From Pseudomonadales bacterium (GTDB lineage Bacteria > Pseudomonadota > Gammaproteobacteria > Pseudomonadales > Ketobacteraceae), in contig NZXG01000002.1 of NCBI GenBank assembly GCA_002701845.1, positions 1 to 64,000 on the forward strand: a stretch of 64,000 nt of DNA, given 5' to 3'. The number at the start of each line of letters is the position of its first letter. The first letter of the stretch is position 1. Of this stretch, positions 42,603-51,601 are shown piece by piece. The position numbers were made by a program, and so were the translations under genes. The notes beneath the pieces were generated by a model. It saw only the letters and a program-made list of their open reading frames with translations, searched no databases and was not told where the DNA came from.

Positions 42603-43400
42603 CTATAAGAATAACGCCTTGAGTTGTTCGCCCGGCTGTTCTACGCGCATGAACGCTTCCCCGACCAGAAAAGCATTGACGCCATGCTCGCGCATGCGTG
42701 CCACATCCTGTGGTGATGCAATACCGCTTTCAGTGACAACAATACGCTGCGGCGGGATGTGGGGCAACAGATTGAAGGTGGTATCGAGACTGACGTCAAA
42801 GCTGTGCAGATTTCGATTGTTGATGCCCACCAGGGTCTGATTCAGGGGTAGGGAGCGCTCCAGCTCTTGGCGGTCGTGAACTTCGATCAACACATCCATA
42901 CCCAGTTCGGCGGCGGCGGCCGCCAGATCCGCCATCTGTTGATCCCCCAGACAGGCCACGATCAACAGGACACAGTCCGCACCCAGGGTCCGCGCCTCCA
43001 CCACCTGATAGGGATCCACCATAAAATCCTTGCGAATCACCGGCAAAGCGCAGGCGGCCCGGGCCTGACGCAGATAGTCCTCATGACCCTGAAAAAAATC
43101 GTGATCCGTCAGCACACTCAGGCAACTGGCTCCCCCCGCCGCGTAGGAACGGGCAATGGCCGCCGGATCAAAATGTTCGCGAATAACGCCTTTACTGGGA
43201 GAGGCTTTTTTGGCCTCGGCGATAACCGCTGAGCGACCAGCCTCCAGGGCCGCTTGCAACGCCGCCACGAATCCACGGGGGGCATCCGCATCCCGGGCCT
43301 GCCGCAACAGTTCAGCCTCGGAACACAGCCGCCGGCGTTCGGCCACCTCCTCCCATTTACGGGCCACGATTTTTTTCAATACAGTTGGGGTATCGGCCAT
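42603..43400 (-). CDS. trpC: Indole-3-glycerol-phosphate synthase
   Basis: This 265-residue TIM-barrel enzyme converts the Amadori compound CdRP to indole-3-glycerol phosphate in tryptophan synthesis. Family motifs are [13 protein letters not shown] near residue 60, [12 protein letters not shown] near 120, GINNRNL and VTESGI near the C-terminus. It is monofunctional, without the fused TrpF seen in enterics. It starts 4 bp after the trpD stop codon and ends the trpG-trpD-trpC set. Confidence 0.97.
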   Translation of the reverse strand: MADTPTVLKKIVARKWEEVAERRRLCSEAELLRQARDADAPRGFVAALQAALEAGRSAVIAEAKKASPSKGVIREHFDPAAIARSYAAGGASCLSVLTDHDFFQGHEDYLRQARAACALPVIRKDFMVDPYQVVEARTLGADCVLLIVACLGDQQMADLAAAAAELGMDVLIEVHDRQELERSLPLNQTLVGINNRNLHSFDVSLDTTFNLLPHIPPQRIVVTESGIASPQDVARMREHGVNAFLVGEAFMRVEQPGEQLKALFL

Positions 43401-43404
43401 GACA

Positions 43405-44442
43405 TCAGTCCCCGGCGTTTTCCTGCTGATAGACCTTACTCAGTTGCGCCAGTTCATTGAGCTTGGCCAACGCCAGGCCGCTGCCAATGGCATCCTGGGC
43501 CAGGACCACCCCCTCTGCGATACTGTCCGCCAGCCCGGCCACATAAATTGCCGCGCCGGCGTTGAGGGCAACAATATCTGCCGCGGGACCGGGCTCCTTG
43601 CCCAGCACAGCTTTGATCATGGCCAGGCTCTGCTCCACGCTGCTGACCTCCAACTGGCTGATGGACGCCCGCTCCATACCAAAGTCTTCCGGCTGAATAC
43701 TGTATTCCCGGATGGCATCCGGCGTGGCCTCCGCCACCCGGGTTTCGGCGCCGATGCTGATTTCATCCATGCCATCGGCCGAATGCACCACCAGCACATG
43801 CTCGCACCCCAGCCGCTGCAGCACCTCGGCAATGGGGCGCACCCAATGTCTGGCGTACACCCCCATGACCTGACGCCGGGCACCGGCGGGATTGGTGAGC
43901 GGCCCCAGTAAATTGAAAATCGTGCGGATGCCCATTTCCTTGCGGGGCCCGATGGCGTGCTTCATGGCGCCGTGGTGCGCCGGAGCAAACATAAAGCCCA
44001 CCCCCAGGGTGTCCACACAACGGGCCACCTGGTTGGGGCTGAGACCCAGGTGCACCCCGGCCGCCTCGAGCACGTCGGCACTGCCACTGATACTGGAAAC
44101 CGAACGATTGCCGTGCTTGGCCACCCGCCCGCCAGCGGCCGCCACCACAAAGGCCACTGTGGTGGAAATATTGAAGGTGCGGGAACCATCGCCACCGGTG
44201 CCACAGGTATCCACCAGATTGCCGGACTGCACCTGCACTGGAGTGGCCAGTGAGCGCATCACCCGGGCGGCGCCGGTGATTTCCGCCACGGTTTCACCCT
44301 TCATCCGCAAGCCCACCAGAAAACCACCGATCTGGGCCGGGGTGGCCTGACCGGTCATGATCTGACGCATCACCTCGGACATTTCGTCCTCACTCAGGTC
44401 CTGACGCTCGGTGACCTGTTCCAGGGCGGCTTTGATGTTCAT
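43405..44442 (-). CDS. trpD: Anthranilate phosphoribosyltransferase
   Basis: This 345-residue enzyme joins anthranilate to phosphoribosyl pyrophosphate. The PRPP-binding motif [17 protein letters not shown] lies near residues 78-94, with KHGNRSVSS and [16 protein letters not shown] further on. It is monofunctional, not fused to TrpG. The distance to trpG is 579 bp because a gene on the opposite strand lies between them, which is unusual. Confidence 0.97.
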   Translation of the reverse strand: MNIKAALEQVTERQDLSEDEMSEVMRQIMTGQATPAQIGGFLVGLRMKGETVAEITGAARVMRSLATPVQVQSGNLVDTCGTGGDGSRTFNISTTVAFVVAAAGGRVAKHGNRSVSSISGSADVLEAAGVHLGLSPNQVARCVDTLGVGFMFAPAHHGAMKHAIGPRKEMGIRTIFNLLGPLTNPAGARRQVMGVYARHWVRPIAEVLQRLGCEHVLVVHSADGMDEISIGAETRVAEATPDAIREYSIQPEDFGMERASISQLEVSSVEQSLAMIKAVLGKEPGPAADIVALNAGAAIYVAGLADSIAEGVVLAQDAIGSGLALAKLNELAQLSKVYQQENAGD

Positions 44443-44570
44443 CTCGGGGGTAAACTCTTACTCTGAAAATTTGGCCTCATGCTACCACAAATTGCTTCGG
44501 GTGCCTGCGCCCTTAACCACGTGGAGCCAGGGCTGACCGAACAATAGGACAGAACCGTACCGCTTGCATG

Positions 44571-44604
44571 CAATACTGGCCTCCTATCAATACTGGCCTC
44601 CTAT
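44571..44604. repeat. 17 bp tandem duplication
   Basis: CAATACTGGCCTCCTAT occurs twice, head to tail and without mismatch, 63 bp upstream of the STAS-like gene. The short perfect duplication suggests a recent slippage event in the gene's leader or promoter. Confidence 0.9.
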
Positions 44605-44666
44605 GGGGACATCAGGCTAGACTTGCTAAAGACCCAGCCCAGCAGGAACCCCACAACAGGCGCGCC

Positions 44667-45071
44667 ATGAACTTCGAACTCTCTGTGAACGCAGCGGAAC
44701 GCTACGTGGAAGTGATCGTCCGCTCGGATATGACCCGGTCCCTGGCTACCGAGGTTTCCCAGCGGGCTCAGCAGGCGATGCGACAGCACAAACTGGCCGC
44801 CACTCTGATCGACCTGCGTACCAGCCGCAACGTGGAGCAGGCGCCGCAGAACTATTTCTTCGTCCATGAAGACGCCTCCATGCTGGAACTGTCACAATCG
44901 GACCGGATCGCCCTGCTGGTGGCGCCGGAGGACCACTCCCACGATTTCGTGGAAATGGTGCTGCGCAATGCCGGCTTTAGCGTCCGCCTGTTCCGGGATG
45001 AAGCAGCGGCCCGGGCCTGGATCAGGGAGAATCCAGAAAGTTCTGCAACAATTGATGCCCGTGACGGGTGA
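44667..45071 (+). CDS. STAS/SpoIIAA-like protein
   Basis: This 134-residue protein looks like a compact alpha/beta domain of the SpoIIAA-like/STAS-related type: alternating strands and helices with [18 protein letters not shown] and [19 protein letters not shown]. No signal peptide or helix is seen. It lies between trpG and trpD on the opposite strand and overlaps the 3' end of trpG by 50 bp. The ATG at 44667 starts the domain cleanly; the frame is open further upstream but crosses the tandem duplication. Family assignment is tentative. Confidence 0.65.
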   Translation: MNFELSVNAAERYVEVIVRSDMTRSLATEVSQRAQQAMRQHKLAATLIDLRTSRNVEQAPQNYFFVHEDASMLELSQSDRIALLVAPEDHSHDFVEMVLRNAGFSVRLFRDEAAARAWIRENPESSATIDARDG

Positions 45072-45603
45072 GGATGGACTCAGGATGAAACTGCACCCCC
45101 TCCACCGCCAGCTGCCGATGACGCATGCCCATGATCTTGTCCAGCTCCCCGTCAGGGGTGTGCGTCCAGGCGGTGATCTCCAGACACTCCGGCAGGGTAG
45201 CCGGATCTACCACCAATGAGTGGTAACGGGTGGCCTCGAACGGGTTGCTCAGACCTTTAAACACCCCCTGCCCCTGGTGATATATATCCGACGTTTTACC
45301 GTGCATCACCGCATCCGCCCGCACCACCCTCGCGCCGAACACCTGACCGATGCTCTGATGCCCCAGACACACCCCCAAAATCGGCAGCTTACCGGCAAAA
45401 TGCTCAATGGCCGCCATGGAAATGCCGGCCTCATCGGGAGAGCAGGGTCCGGGGGAGATCACCAGCCGGTCCGGCGCCAGATTTTCGATGTCCTGCAGTG
45501 ACACCTGGTCATTGCGTTTCACCACCACCTCGGCTCCCAGCTCACCAAAATACTGCACCAGGTTATAGGTGAAGGAATCGTAGTTATCGATCATCAGGAT
45601 CAT
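45022..45603 (-). CDS. trpG: Anthranilate synthase glutamine amidotransferase subunit
   Basis: This 193-residue subunit supplies ammonia from glutamine to TrpE. The class I amidotransferase nucleophile lies in [10 protein letters not shown] near residue 79, and the His-Glu pair in FHPESILT near the C-terminus. [12 protein letters not shown] at the N-terminus is typical of TrpG/PabA. Its C-terminal 50 bp overlap the convergent STAS-like gene. Its partner trpE is 3 kb upstream behind accessory genes. Confidence 0.96.
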   Translation of the reverse strand: MILMIDNYDSFTYNLVQYFGELGAEVVVKRNDQVSLQDIENLAPDRLVISPGPCSPDEAGISMAAIEHFAGKLPILGVCLGHQSIGQVFGARVVRADAVMHGKTSDIYHQGQGVFKGLSNPFEATRYHSLVVDPATLPECLEITAWTHTPDGELDKIMGMRHRQLAVEGVQFHPESILTRHGHQLLQNFLDSP

Positions 45604-46010
45604 ATGACAGCTAATCCTCTGTATTTAATTCGGAAAATCCCGCTAGCGCGGGGAGTAGAGGTCAGTGAGCATGGGAGACCTCACTGCCAGGAACGGCGGC
45701 AAGGGATACGCGGGTGGGGTTTGCCGCAACCATCGCGCCGCCAGTCTAGCCTGAGCGCCACCATCGCGGGGATCGGTTCATTGCTGTCATTGCGAACGTT
45801 TTCAACGGAATTCTCTACTCGGTGTTTCACTGACAAGAGCGGGTATTACGCCACCGCATGCGTTGTTCAGGGCGGCGATTTTCAAGGTGAAGTTTATATT
45901 GAGCACCACGGGCTGTCCAGCGGATGCCGGTTTCAGTGCCCAAGAACATACCCGCTTTAGCCATGATCTGTTACTCCTGAAGTGAAGCCTGTTAGCCCAG
46001 CCCCCCTGGC
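45604..46010. promoter_or_regulatory. trpG upstream region with two hairpins
   Basis: No convincing gene lies in these 407 bp. Read toward trpG, an AGTGAG/CTCACT hairpin (about 45665-45686) is followed by a CCCGC-GCTA-GCGGG stem with ATTTT (45635-45652), ending about 32 bp before the trpG start codon. The order recalls an attenuator, but no Trp-rich leader peptide was found. Plus-strand open frames look accidental. Confidence 0.4.
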
Positions 46011-46382
46011 TTATGCCTCGCTCGCCGCGGACGATCGTTGCCGGTAGAGACGGGCAAATTCCAGTAACGATTCCTCAATGGCCTCATAGCCATAATCGGT
46101 AACAGATTCCACCTGGATGGCCGCCAGCTTGCTTTTGGGACCCTCCCCGATCATGGCGCTGAACACTGCCTGACAGTCTTTGATGGTGAACAGAATTTTC
46201 TGCATGGCGGACTCGCTGCCGTGTTTGCCATGACAGTAGTTATCCACCTCCCGGGTTTCCAGTAAGCGGCATTGATCCGGGGTAACCTCATACACCAGAA
46301 ACTGTTTGGCGTGCCCGAAGTGCACATCAACACTGAGGCCGGATTTACTGCCCACCGCAATTCTGAGGGGAAACGGTTTCAT
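46011..46382 (-). CDS. NifX/NifB-family domain protein
   Basis: This 123-residue protein has the dinitrogenase iron-molybdenum cofactor biosynthesis fold (NifX/NafY/NifB C-terminal type). It has RIAVGSKSGLSVDVHFGHAKQF split as RIAVGSK and VDVHFGHAKQF, then an ETREVDNYC stretch and AVFSAMIGEGPKSKL. The HFGHA motif is the usual metallocluster-binding site. AAGGTGG precedes the start. It overlaps the rhodanese gene by 4 bp (ATGA). No nif genes are visible here, so it more likely handles another metal or sulfur cofactor. Confidence 0.85.
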   Translation of the reverse strand: MKPFPLRIAVGSKSGLSVDVHFGHAKQFLVYEVTPDQCRLLETREVDNYCHGKHGSESAMQKILFTIKDCQAVFSAMIGEGPKSKLAAIQVESVTDYGYEAIEESLLEFARLYRQRSSAASEA

Positions 46383-46687
46383 GGCGCCACCTTCTGCCAG
46401 CTTTCGTAACCACCCACCACCGAGTACACCTCGCTGAAACCAAAGCGGCCAAACAACTCCGCCAGGTGCTCGCTGGAATGGCCGTGATAGCAGTAAATCA
46501 CGATCTTCCGGCTTTTTTGTTCCTTTTTCAGCAAGGCTTCTACCAGGTCGTCGTGGGAGTGCATGGCATTTTCAATATGGCCCTGACGATAGTCCGGCAG
46601 GCGGCGACAATCCAATAGTAGAATATTGTCATCCGGCCATTGGGCTCTTAGTTCTTCCGCAGTCATGGTCTTGAACGGTTTACGCAT
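46379..46687 (-). CDS. Single-domain rhodanese
   Basis: This 102-residue protein is a rhodanese sulfurtransferase domain like GlpE. The active-site loop reads CYHGHSS, with the catalytic Cys at about residue 65, and LLDCRRLPDYRQGHI matches the family's N-terminal motif. It is translationally coupled to the NifX-domain gene, which starts 4 bp before its end. The pairing suggests sulfur delivery for a metal-sulfur cofactor; that is inference. Confidence 0.92.
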   Translation of the reverse strand: MRKPFKTMTAEELRAQWPDDNILLLDCRRLPDYRQGHIENAMHSHDDLVEALLKKEQKSRKIVIYCYHGHSSEHLAELFGRFGFSEVYSVVGGYESWQKVAP

Positions 46688-47116
46688 GGTTTTAATCCCG
46701 GGCTTTCCTGTTCAATAGCTTGCTAGCAGATAGTTTGCCAACATGGCCGGCTCGGGCGGAATCCCGTTGCGGCCCGCCACCGCTGGCACCCGCCCGCCGG
46801 TTTAACCCTGCTCCCGGTTTTACCCGGGATTTTGCGGTACCTGACTGTCGCCTCCCTCACACGGCCTGTCGCAAATCTGACAACCGCCGTGGACGTCCGG
46901 CTCATCTGGCTGGCTTTACCCTTCACCCCAAGGGTGGGGCGCCATCGGTGTCGCGGCCGCTGCCCCGTCTGTGGGTTACCAGCGGCCGGCCCGGCGGCAG
47001 CCACTGGTACAGTTATTGCTCCTGTCCGGGGGCTGTCACAGGGGGCTCTTACGGAGCGCTCTCACAGGGCACCCTGATCTGCCCCATCCATCAGACTCAA
47101 CGGGAACTATTGCTCG
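46688..47116. other. Intergenic region with no gene seen
   Basis: This 429 bp stretch separates divergent genes and has several GC-rich hairpins (for example CCCGG-TTTTA-CCGGG near 46815 and CCCTT-CACCCC-AAGGG near 46920). Plus-strand frames contain a CRGRCPVCG stretch, but no start or ribosome-binding site supports a gene. It must contain promoters for both neighbours. Confidence 0.4.
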
Positions 47117-48820
47117 ATGAAAATCCAAATCGATCGTCCCTTCGCGGAAACCCTGATCGCAGAATTCAGCGAGCTGGGCATGTTGGCGGAACAACTGAAA
47201 ATCGGTCATCGCGCCGAAATATCCGCGTTTCAGCTGGGCCAGGGACAACTGGATTTTCTCTACGACCTTTATACCCGGGCCGGCCCCAATCTGAATGGCA
47301 AAGCCGTACAACTGGCATCCCTGAAATCCGCTTTGACCTATGAGGGACAGCGTTTTCAGGATGGCGAGCTGGAGCAACTGGTGCCCGCCATCACCCGGTT
47401 TTTGGTGGAAAACGCCTGCCGCGGCTGGCTGTTCGAAAACAATACCCAGGGCAAAGCTGTTCCCTATCTGGTGGCCCGCATCGATTTCACCCCCCCGGGG
47501 GAGGAGGAATCAGGCCGGGTACTGTTGGAGCTGAAAGCCAATGCCATGGGCAAAGTGCAGGCGAAAAACCTGCTCATCACCGAGCGTGACATCGGCGGTA
47601 AAACCGTGGCGGAGATTTTCGCCGGCAAAGGTTACTTCAAGGAAACCCCGAGCCTGATAGCAAGCTACGACGCGTCGGAAGCGCGGTTTTTCGAGTGGCG
47701 CAGTGCTTACGGCAAACAATTCTCCGGCAGCGGGTTCGGTATTTTCGCCGACGATCCCCAGGCGTCCCATCGCACCACCGACTGGAGCCGAAAATCCCGG
47801 GTCATTCTATCTTCAGCCGGCGGTCAGGCACGCCTGGTAAACGACGAAGAAATTCTCAAACAACGGGATCTGACCCTGACCATTGCCGGCGAACCCCTGG
47901 CCAAGTATCTGCGCAAGGCCGAACGCAGTGACCGCTTTAATGCGCGGGTGGAAAAAGACGCGGAAGCCCTGCACTCTGATATACCGCCCAACCTGTTTAC
48001 CCGGCTGCCGGTACACGGCTACATATTAATGTTTCATATGGATCTGCATCACCATTTATGGGTCCACGTGGATGACATGCAGCCCTATCAGTATCAACCG
48101 GAGCTCAAAGACAAACTGGTACTGCCCAGCCTGCAAACCGAGCTAATTGATATTCTCACGGCGGAAATGGATGTGCTGATGGATGATATCGTCAGTGGTA
48201 AGTCCGGCGGCACCACGGTGCTGTGCAGCGGCCCCGCCGGGGTGGGCAAAACCCTCACCGCGGAAGTGTACTCGGAAATCATTCAGCGGCCGTTGTATCG
48301 GGTTCACTCCGGTCAATTGGGTTTGAATGTGGGTGAGATGGAGAAGGTGCTGCGGGAAACGTTGACCCGGGCCCAGCGTTGGGGCGCGGTCATGCTCATT
48401 GATGAGGCGGACGTTTACATTAAACGGCGGGATGACAATATCGCCGCTAACGCGGTGGTGGGCGTGTTTCTGCGGGTGCTGGAATACTTTAACGGCCTGT
48501 TATTTTTAACCACCAACCGGGTGGACGATATCGACGAAGCCATTATCTCCCGTTGCATTGCCGTGATCCGCTATCATCAGCCTACCCCCGACGAGCGCTA
48601 TCGCATCTGGCAGGTGATGGTGGAACAGTTTGGCCTGCCGGTGGATGATTCATTACTGCAACGGCTCGCGGAACTGTTCCCTGACGCCTGCGGCCGGGAT
48701 ATCAAGGGCCTGTCGAAACTGGTGGCCAAATACTGCCAGCATCGGGGCCTGCAGCCCAGCGAGGACATTTTTCTGCGCTGCAGTATTTTCCGCGGCATGG
48801 ACGCCATCGAAGCCGCCTGA
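47117..48820 (+). CDS. AAA+ ATPase of unknown function
   Basis: This 567-residue protein has a ~340-residue N-terminal region with no recognised domain, then a classical AAA+ module. Walker A GPAGVGKT lies near residue 375, Walker B VMLIDEADVY near residue 430, sensor-1 FLTTNRVDDIDEA near 463, and an arginine-finger candidate in ISRC. It has no signal peptide or helix. The AAA+ part looks like those of FtsH/CDC48-like chaperones. It is followed by trpE on the opposite strand, 9 bp away. The substrate is not known. Confidence 0.85.
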   Translation: MKIQIDRPFAETLIAEFSELGMLAEQLKIGHRAEISAFQLGQGQLDFLYDLYTRAGPNLNGKAVQLASLKSALTYEGQRFQDGELEQLVPAITRFLVENACRGWLFENNTQGKAVPYLVARIDFTPPGEEESGRVLLELKANAMGKVQAKNLLITERDIGGKTVAEIFAGKGYFKETPSLIASYDASEARFFEWRSAYGKQFSGSGFGIFADDPQASHRTTDWSRKSRVILSSAGGQARLVNDEEILKQRDLTLTIAGEPLAKYLRKAERSDRFNARVEKDAEALHSDIPPNLFTRLPVHGYILMFHMDLHHHLWVHVDDMQPYQYQPELKDKLVLPSLQTELIDILTAEMDVLMDDIVSGKSGGTTVLCSGPAGVGKTLTAEVYSEIIQRPLYRVHSGQLGLNVGEMEKVLRETLTRAQRWGAVMLIDEADVYIKRRDDNIAANAVVGVFLRVLEYFNGLLFLTTNRVDDIDEAIISRCIAVIRYHQPTPDERYRIWQVMVEQFGLPVDDSLLQRLAELFPDACGRDIKGLSKLVAKYCQHRGLQPSEDIFLRCSIFRGMDAIEAA

Positions 48821-48829
48821 GTGCTGGTT

Positions 48830-50317
48830 TCAGTCTTCCACCGGCACCAGGCCGTTGGCCGCCATGGCCATGGCCCGAAACACCGCCCGGGCCTTGTTCT
48901 GGGTTTCCTTCCACTCCAGCCGCGGCACAGAATCCGCCACCACGCCGGCGCCGGCCTGAATGTGCAGCTGGCCATCCTTGATCACGGCGGTGCGAATGGC
49001 AATGGCGGTGTCCATGTCGCCGTGCCAGGACAGATAACCCACGGCGCCGCCATAAATGCCCCGCTTCACCGGCTCCAGTTCCTGAATAATCTCCATGGCG
49101 CGAATCTTGGGGGCACCGCTCAGGGTGCCCGCCGGAAAGGTGGCCCGCAGCACATCCAGGCAACTGTGCTCCGGCTTCAGGTCGCCCTCCACGTTGGACA
49201 CAATATGCATCACGTGGGAATAACGCTCCACCTCCATCTTGTCGGTGAGCCTTACCGAGCCGGTCTCCGCAATCCGGCCCACATCGTTGCGGCCCAAATC
49301 GATCAGCATCAGATGTTCGGCGATTTCCTTGGGATCGTTCAGCAGATCCTGCTCCATGGCCAGATCATCTTCCACGGTCTTGCCCCGGCGCCGGGTACCG
49401 GCAATGGGCCGCACCGTCACCACCCCCTGTTCCACCCGGGCCAGAATTTCCGGCGAGGAGCCGGCAATCTGAAACTCCCCCATATCCAGAAAATACATAT
49501 AGGGGGATGGATTCAGACAACGCAGGGCCCGGTACAGATCCAGCGGCGGCAAATCGTAGGGAATGCTCATGCGCTGGGAAATCACCACCTGCATGGTATC
49601 CCCCGCCAGCACGTATTCTTTGATTTGTTCCACCGCCTGCTCGAATTCCGGCTGCGGAAAACTGGAGACGAAATCGCTCTCCTTGACCCGGGAAAGATGT
49701 GGGTCATCCTGCTGCGGCAGGGGTTGCTTGAGCTGGGCCACAATCTCATCCAGCCGCGCCTGACCCCTGTCGTAGGCCTGCTCTGTCCGCGGGTCCACAT
49801 GAGTGATCACAAACAAAGAGCCCCGCAGATTATCAAACACCACGATATCGTCGGACACCATCAACATGATATCCGGCGTTCCAATGGGGTCCGGCCGGGG
49901 TTCCGCCCGGTCCAGCCGGGGCTCTATATAACGCACAATATCGTAGCCGAAATAGCCCACCAGCCCGCCGTTAAAGCGGGGCAGACCTTCTACCTCCGGC
50001 ACTTTATAACGGCTCTGAAACGCCGCCACGAATTCCAGGGGATCCGCCACCGTGTCCTGTTCCAGTACCTGGCCAGCCTCCTCCACGGTGACTTCCCGGC
50101 CCCGCACCAGCAGCCGGGTACGGCAAGGCAGGCCAATAATGGAGTAACGGCCCCACTTCTCCCCACCCTGTACGGATTCAAACAGATAGGTATAGGGTTG
50201 AGCCGCCAGTTTTTTAAAGGTGGACAGGGGGGTTTCCAGATCCGCCAGGGCTTCCCGCAACAATGGAATGCGGGTATAACCCTGGGCCGCCAATGTCGCA
50301 AATGTTTCCGGTGTCAT
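48830..50317 (-). CDS. trpE: Anthranilate synthase component I
   Basis: This 495-residue enzyme makes anthranilate from chorismate with TrpG. The N-terminus has the LFESVQGG segment of the feedback (Trp-binding) site near residue 48. The chorismate-binding core has SPSPYMYFL-like [31 protein letters not shown] and [13 protein letters not shown]. It is unlinked from trpGDC, with three accessory genes between, but is downstream of rpe and gph as in Pseudomonas. GAGTGGAA precedes the ATG. Confidence 0.97.
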   Translation of the reverse strand: MTPETFATLAAQGYTRIPLLREALADLETPLSTFKKLAAQPYTYLFESVQGGEKWGRYSIIGLPCRTRLLVRGREVTVEEAGQVLEQDTVADPLEFVAAFQSRYKVPEVEGLPRFNGGLVGYFGYDIVRYIEPRLDRAEPRPDPIGTPDIMLMVSDDIVVFDNLRGSLFVITHVDPRTEQAYDRGQARLDEIVAQLKQPLPQQDDPHLSRVKESDFVSSFPQPEFEQAVEQIKEYVLAGDTMQVVISQRMSIPYDLPPLDLYRALRCLNPSPYMYFLDMGEFQIAGSSPEILARVEQGVVTVRPIAGTRRRGKTVEDDLAMEQDLLNDPKEIAEHLMLIDLGRNDVGRIAETGSVRLTDKMEVERYSHVMHIVSNVEGDLKPEHSCLDVLRATFPAGTLSGAPKIRAMEIIQELEPVKRGIYGGAVGYLSWHGDMDTAIAIRTAVIKDGQLHIQAGAGVVADSVPRLEWKETQNKARAVFRAMAMAANGLVPVED

Positions 50318-50657
50318 GATGTTCCACTCTCGCTGTTTCCCGGCCGTTTAGCCACAGGCCGGTGACGCTTGATGCGTTGGTTAACGCGTGCCATTGGGTT
50401 TAAACGGTTAATCAGATACTAACGGGGTGACCGGGCGATGAATCCCACCGGTCGTAATCGGGGTATCACCAACGCCATCGCCAGCGGCGCTGACGGCACA
50501 GGGGGGACAGGTGGAAAGGAATGTTCAAAGTTGCGTTATCCACAGTCAAACACACAAAACGGATTCAGATAATTATCCATGAACTTTACACCAGGCCGCT
50601 GATTCTGCCAACCCCACCCAGGCCCCTCAAGCCGGCGGGTGAAGGTGGGTGCGCTCA
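50318..50657. other. trpE upstream region
   Basis: These 340 bp lie between trpE and the inverted-repeat element. No gene is supported. A 26-codon frame (50394 down to 50314) overlaps the trpE start but lacks Trp codons and a ribosome-binding site. Promoter elements for trpE should lie here. Confidence 0.4.
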
Positions 50658-50839
50658 CGGTGGGTGAGGTGTTGTCGGCAGGAGCATTCTCACGCCGCCG
50701 AGCATCGCAGAGGCAAGCGGAGAAAGGCGACGGCTGTCTGAGCGCGCAGCGCGAGTTTCGGCGCCGCCGCTTGCATCGAGAAGCGCAGGGCAGCCGCAGG
50801 CCAAGTGTCATGCTCCCACCGACAACACCTCACCCACCG
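50658..50839. repeat. 182 bp element with 30 bp terminal inverted repeats
   Basis: Arms at 50658-50687 and 50810-50839 match at 28 of 30 positions when inverted. Inside them, GCAAGCGG and CCGCTTGC pair again, and CGCGCAGCGCG forms a central hairpin, so the whole element can fold into nested stems. It carries no gene. The structure suggests a MITE or a large REP-like element inserted between gph and trpE. Confidence 0.8.
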
Positions 50840-50849
50840 CCCGGAACCC

Positions 50850-50894
50850 GACCTTGCGCGGCCCGACCTTGCGCGGCCCGACCTTGCGCGGCCC
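50850..50894. repeat. Three tandem 15 bp repeats
   Basis: GACCTTGCGCGGCCC occurs three times without mismatch and in direct succession, ending 4 bp before the gph stop codon (minus strand). There are no spacers, so this is not a CRISPR array. Confidence 0.92.
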
Positions 50895-50898
50895 GGCC

Positions 50899-51597
50899 CT
50901 ATAAAATCAATTCCCGAAAATCCTCCAGCAACCAGTCCGGCCCGCAATTGGCCACCGGCTCCCCATGATTATAACCATAGGTCAGGGCAGCGCTGACCCA
51001 GCCGGCGGCCCTGGCGGCCTCCACATCATTACGGCTGTCCCCCACCATCAGGCACCGGGCCGGGATCAGCCCCAGGGGGCCTGCCACTTCCTGCAACGGT
51101 AACGGATCCGGCTTGCGCCGGGGCAGGCACTCACCTCCCAACACCTGCTGAAAGTAGCGGGCGATATCCAGCTTCTCCAACAGCGGATCTGCGAAAGGTT
51201 TGGGCTTGTTGGTAATCACCACCAGGGGCACTTCCCGTTCCCGCAACAGCGCCAGCACCTCAGTCACGCCGGGATAAAGCGTACTGCGTAGGCCGTTCTC
51301 CGCCGCATAATACTCACGAAACCGGTTGAGGGCGGATTCCAGCAGCGGCTCGGTTACCGTGGCCACCCGCTCGGGCTCGGCACTGCCCGCCAGCGCCCGC
51401 CGCACCAGCATGGCGGCGCCGTTACCCACCCAACCCCGCACCTGGGCCTCGCCGGCGGGCTCCCGACCCAGGGCCTGCAACATGCGGTCGGTGGCGGTGG
51501 CCAGATCCGGCACACTGTCCACCAACGTGCCATCCAGATCGAATGCCACCAGTTGCGGCAACCGGCCCCCGCAGCGCCGGGTCATCTCCTGCAGCAT
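50899..51597 (-). CDS. gph: Phosphoglycolate phosphatase
   Basis: This 232-residue HAD-superfamily enzyme removes phosphate from 2-phosphoglycolate. Motif I FDLDGTLVDS lies near residue 18, motif II VVITNKP near 127, motif III KPDP near 160, and motif IV MVGDSRND near 184. The ATG at 51597 starts 4 bp after the rpe stop codon, as in the Pseudomonas rpe-gph-trpE order. The length is usual for Gph. Confidence 0.94.
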   Translation of the reverse strand: MLQEMTRRCGGRLPQLVAFDLDGTLVDSVPDLATATDRMLQALGREPAGEAQVRGWVGNGAAMLVRRALAGSAEPERVATVTEPLLESALNRFREYYAAENGLRSTLYPGVTEVLALLREREVPLVVITNKPKPFADPLLEKLDIARYFQQVLGGECLPRRKPDPLPLQEVAGPLGLIPARCLMVGDSRNDVEAARAAGWVSAALTYGYNHGEPVANCGPDWLLEDFRELIL

Positions 51598-51601
51598 GGC
51601 G

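Noticed and set aside
45604-45960. 118-codon plus-strand frame upstream of trpG
   Set aside because: No ribosome-binding site, no motif, and it runs through two hairpins that belong to the trpG leader.
46832-47077. Frame with a CRGRCPVCG stretch, considered as a zinc-ribbon remnant
   Set aside because: Only two Cys pairs in a GC-rich stretch with many chance frames; no start site and no second ligand pair.
50314-50394. 26-codon frame overlapping the trpE start, considered as a trp leader peptide
   Set aside because: It has no Trp codon and no ribosome-binding site.
50850-50894. Repeats considered as a CRISPR array
   Set aside because: The 15 bp units touch each other, with no spacers and no cas genes.
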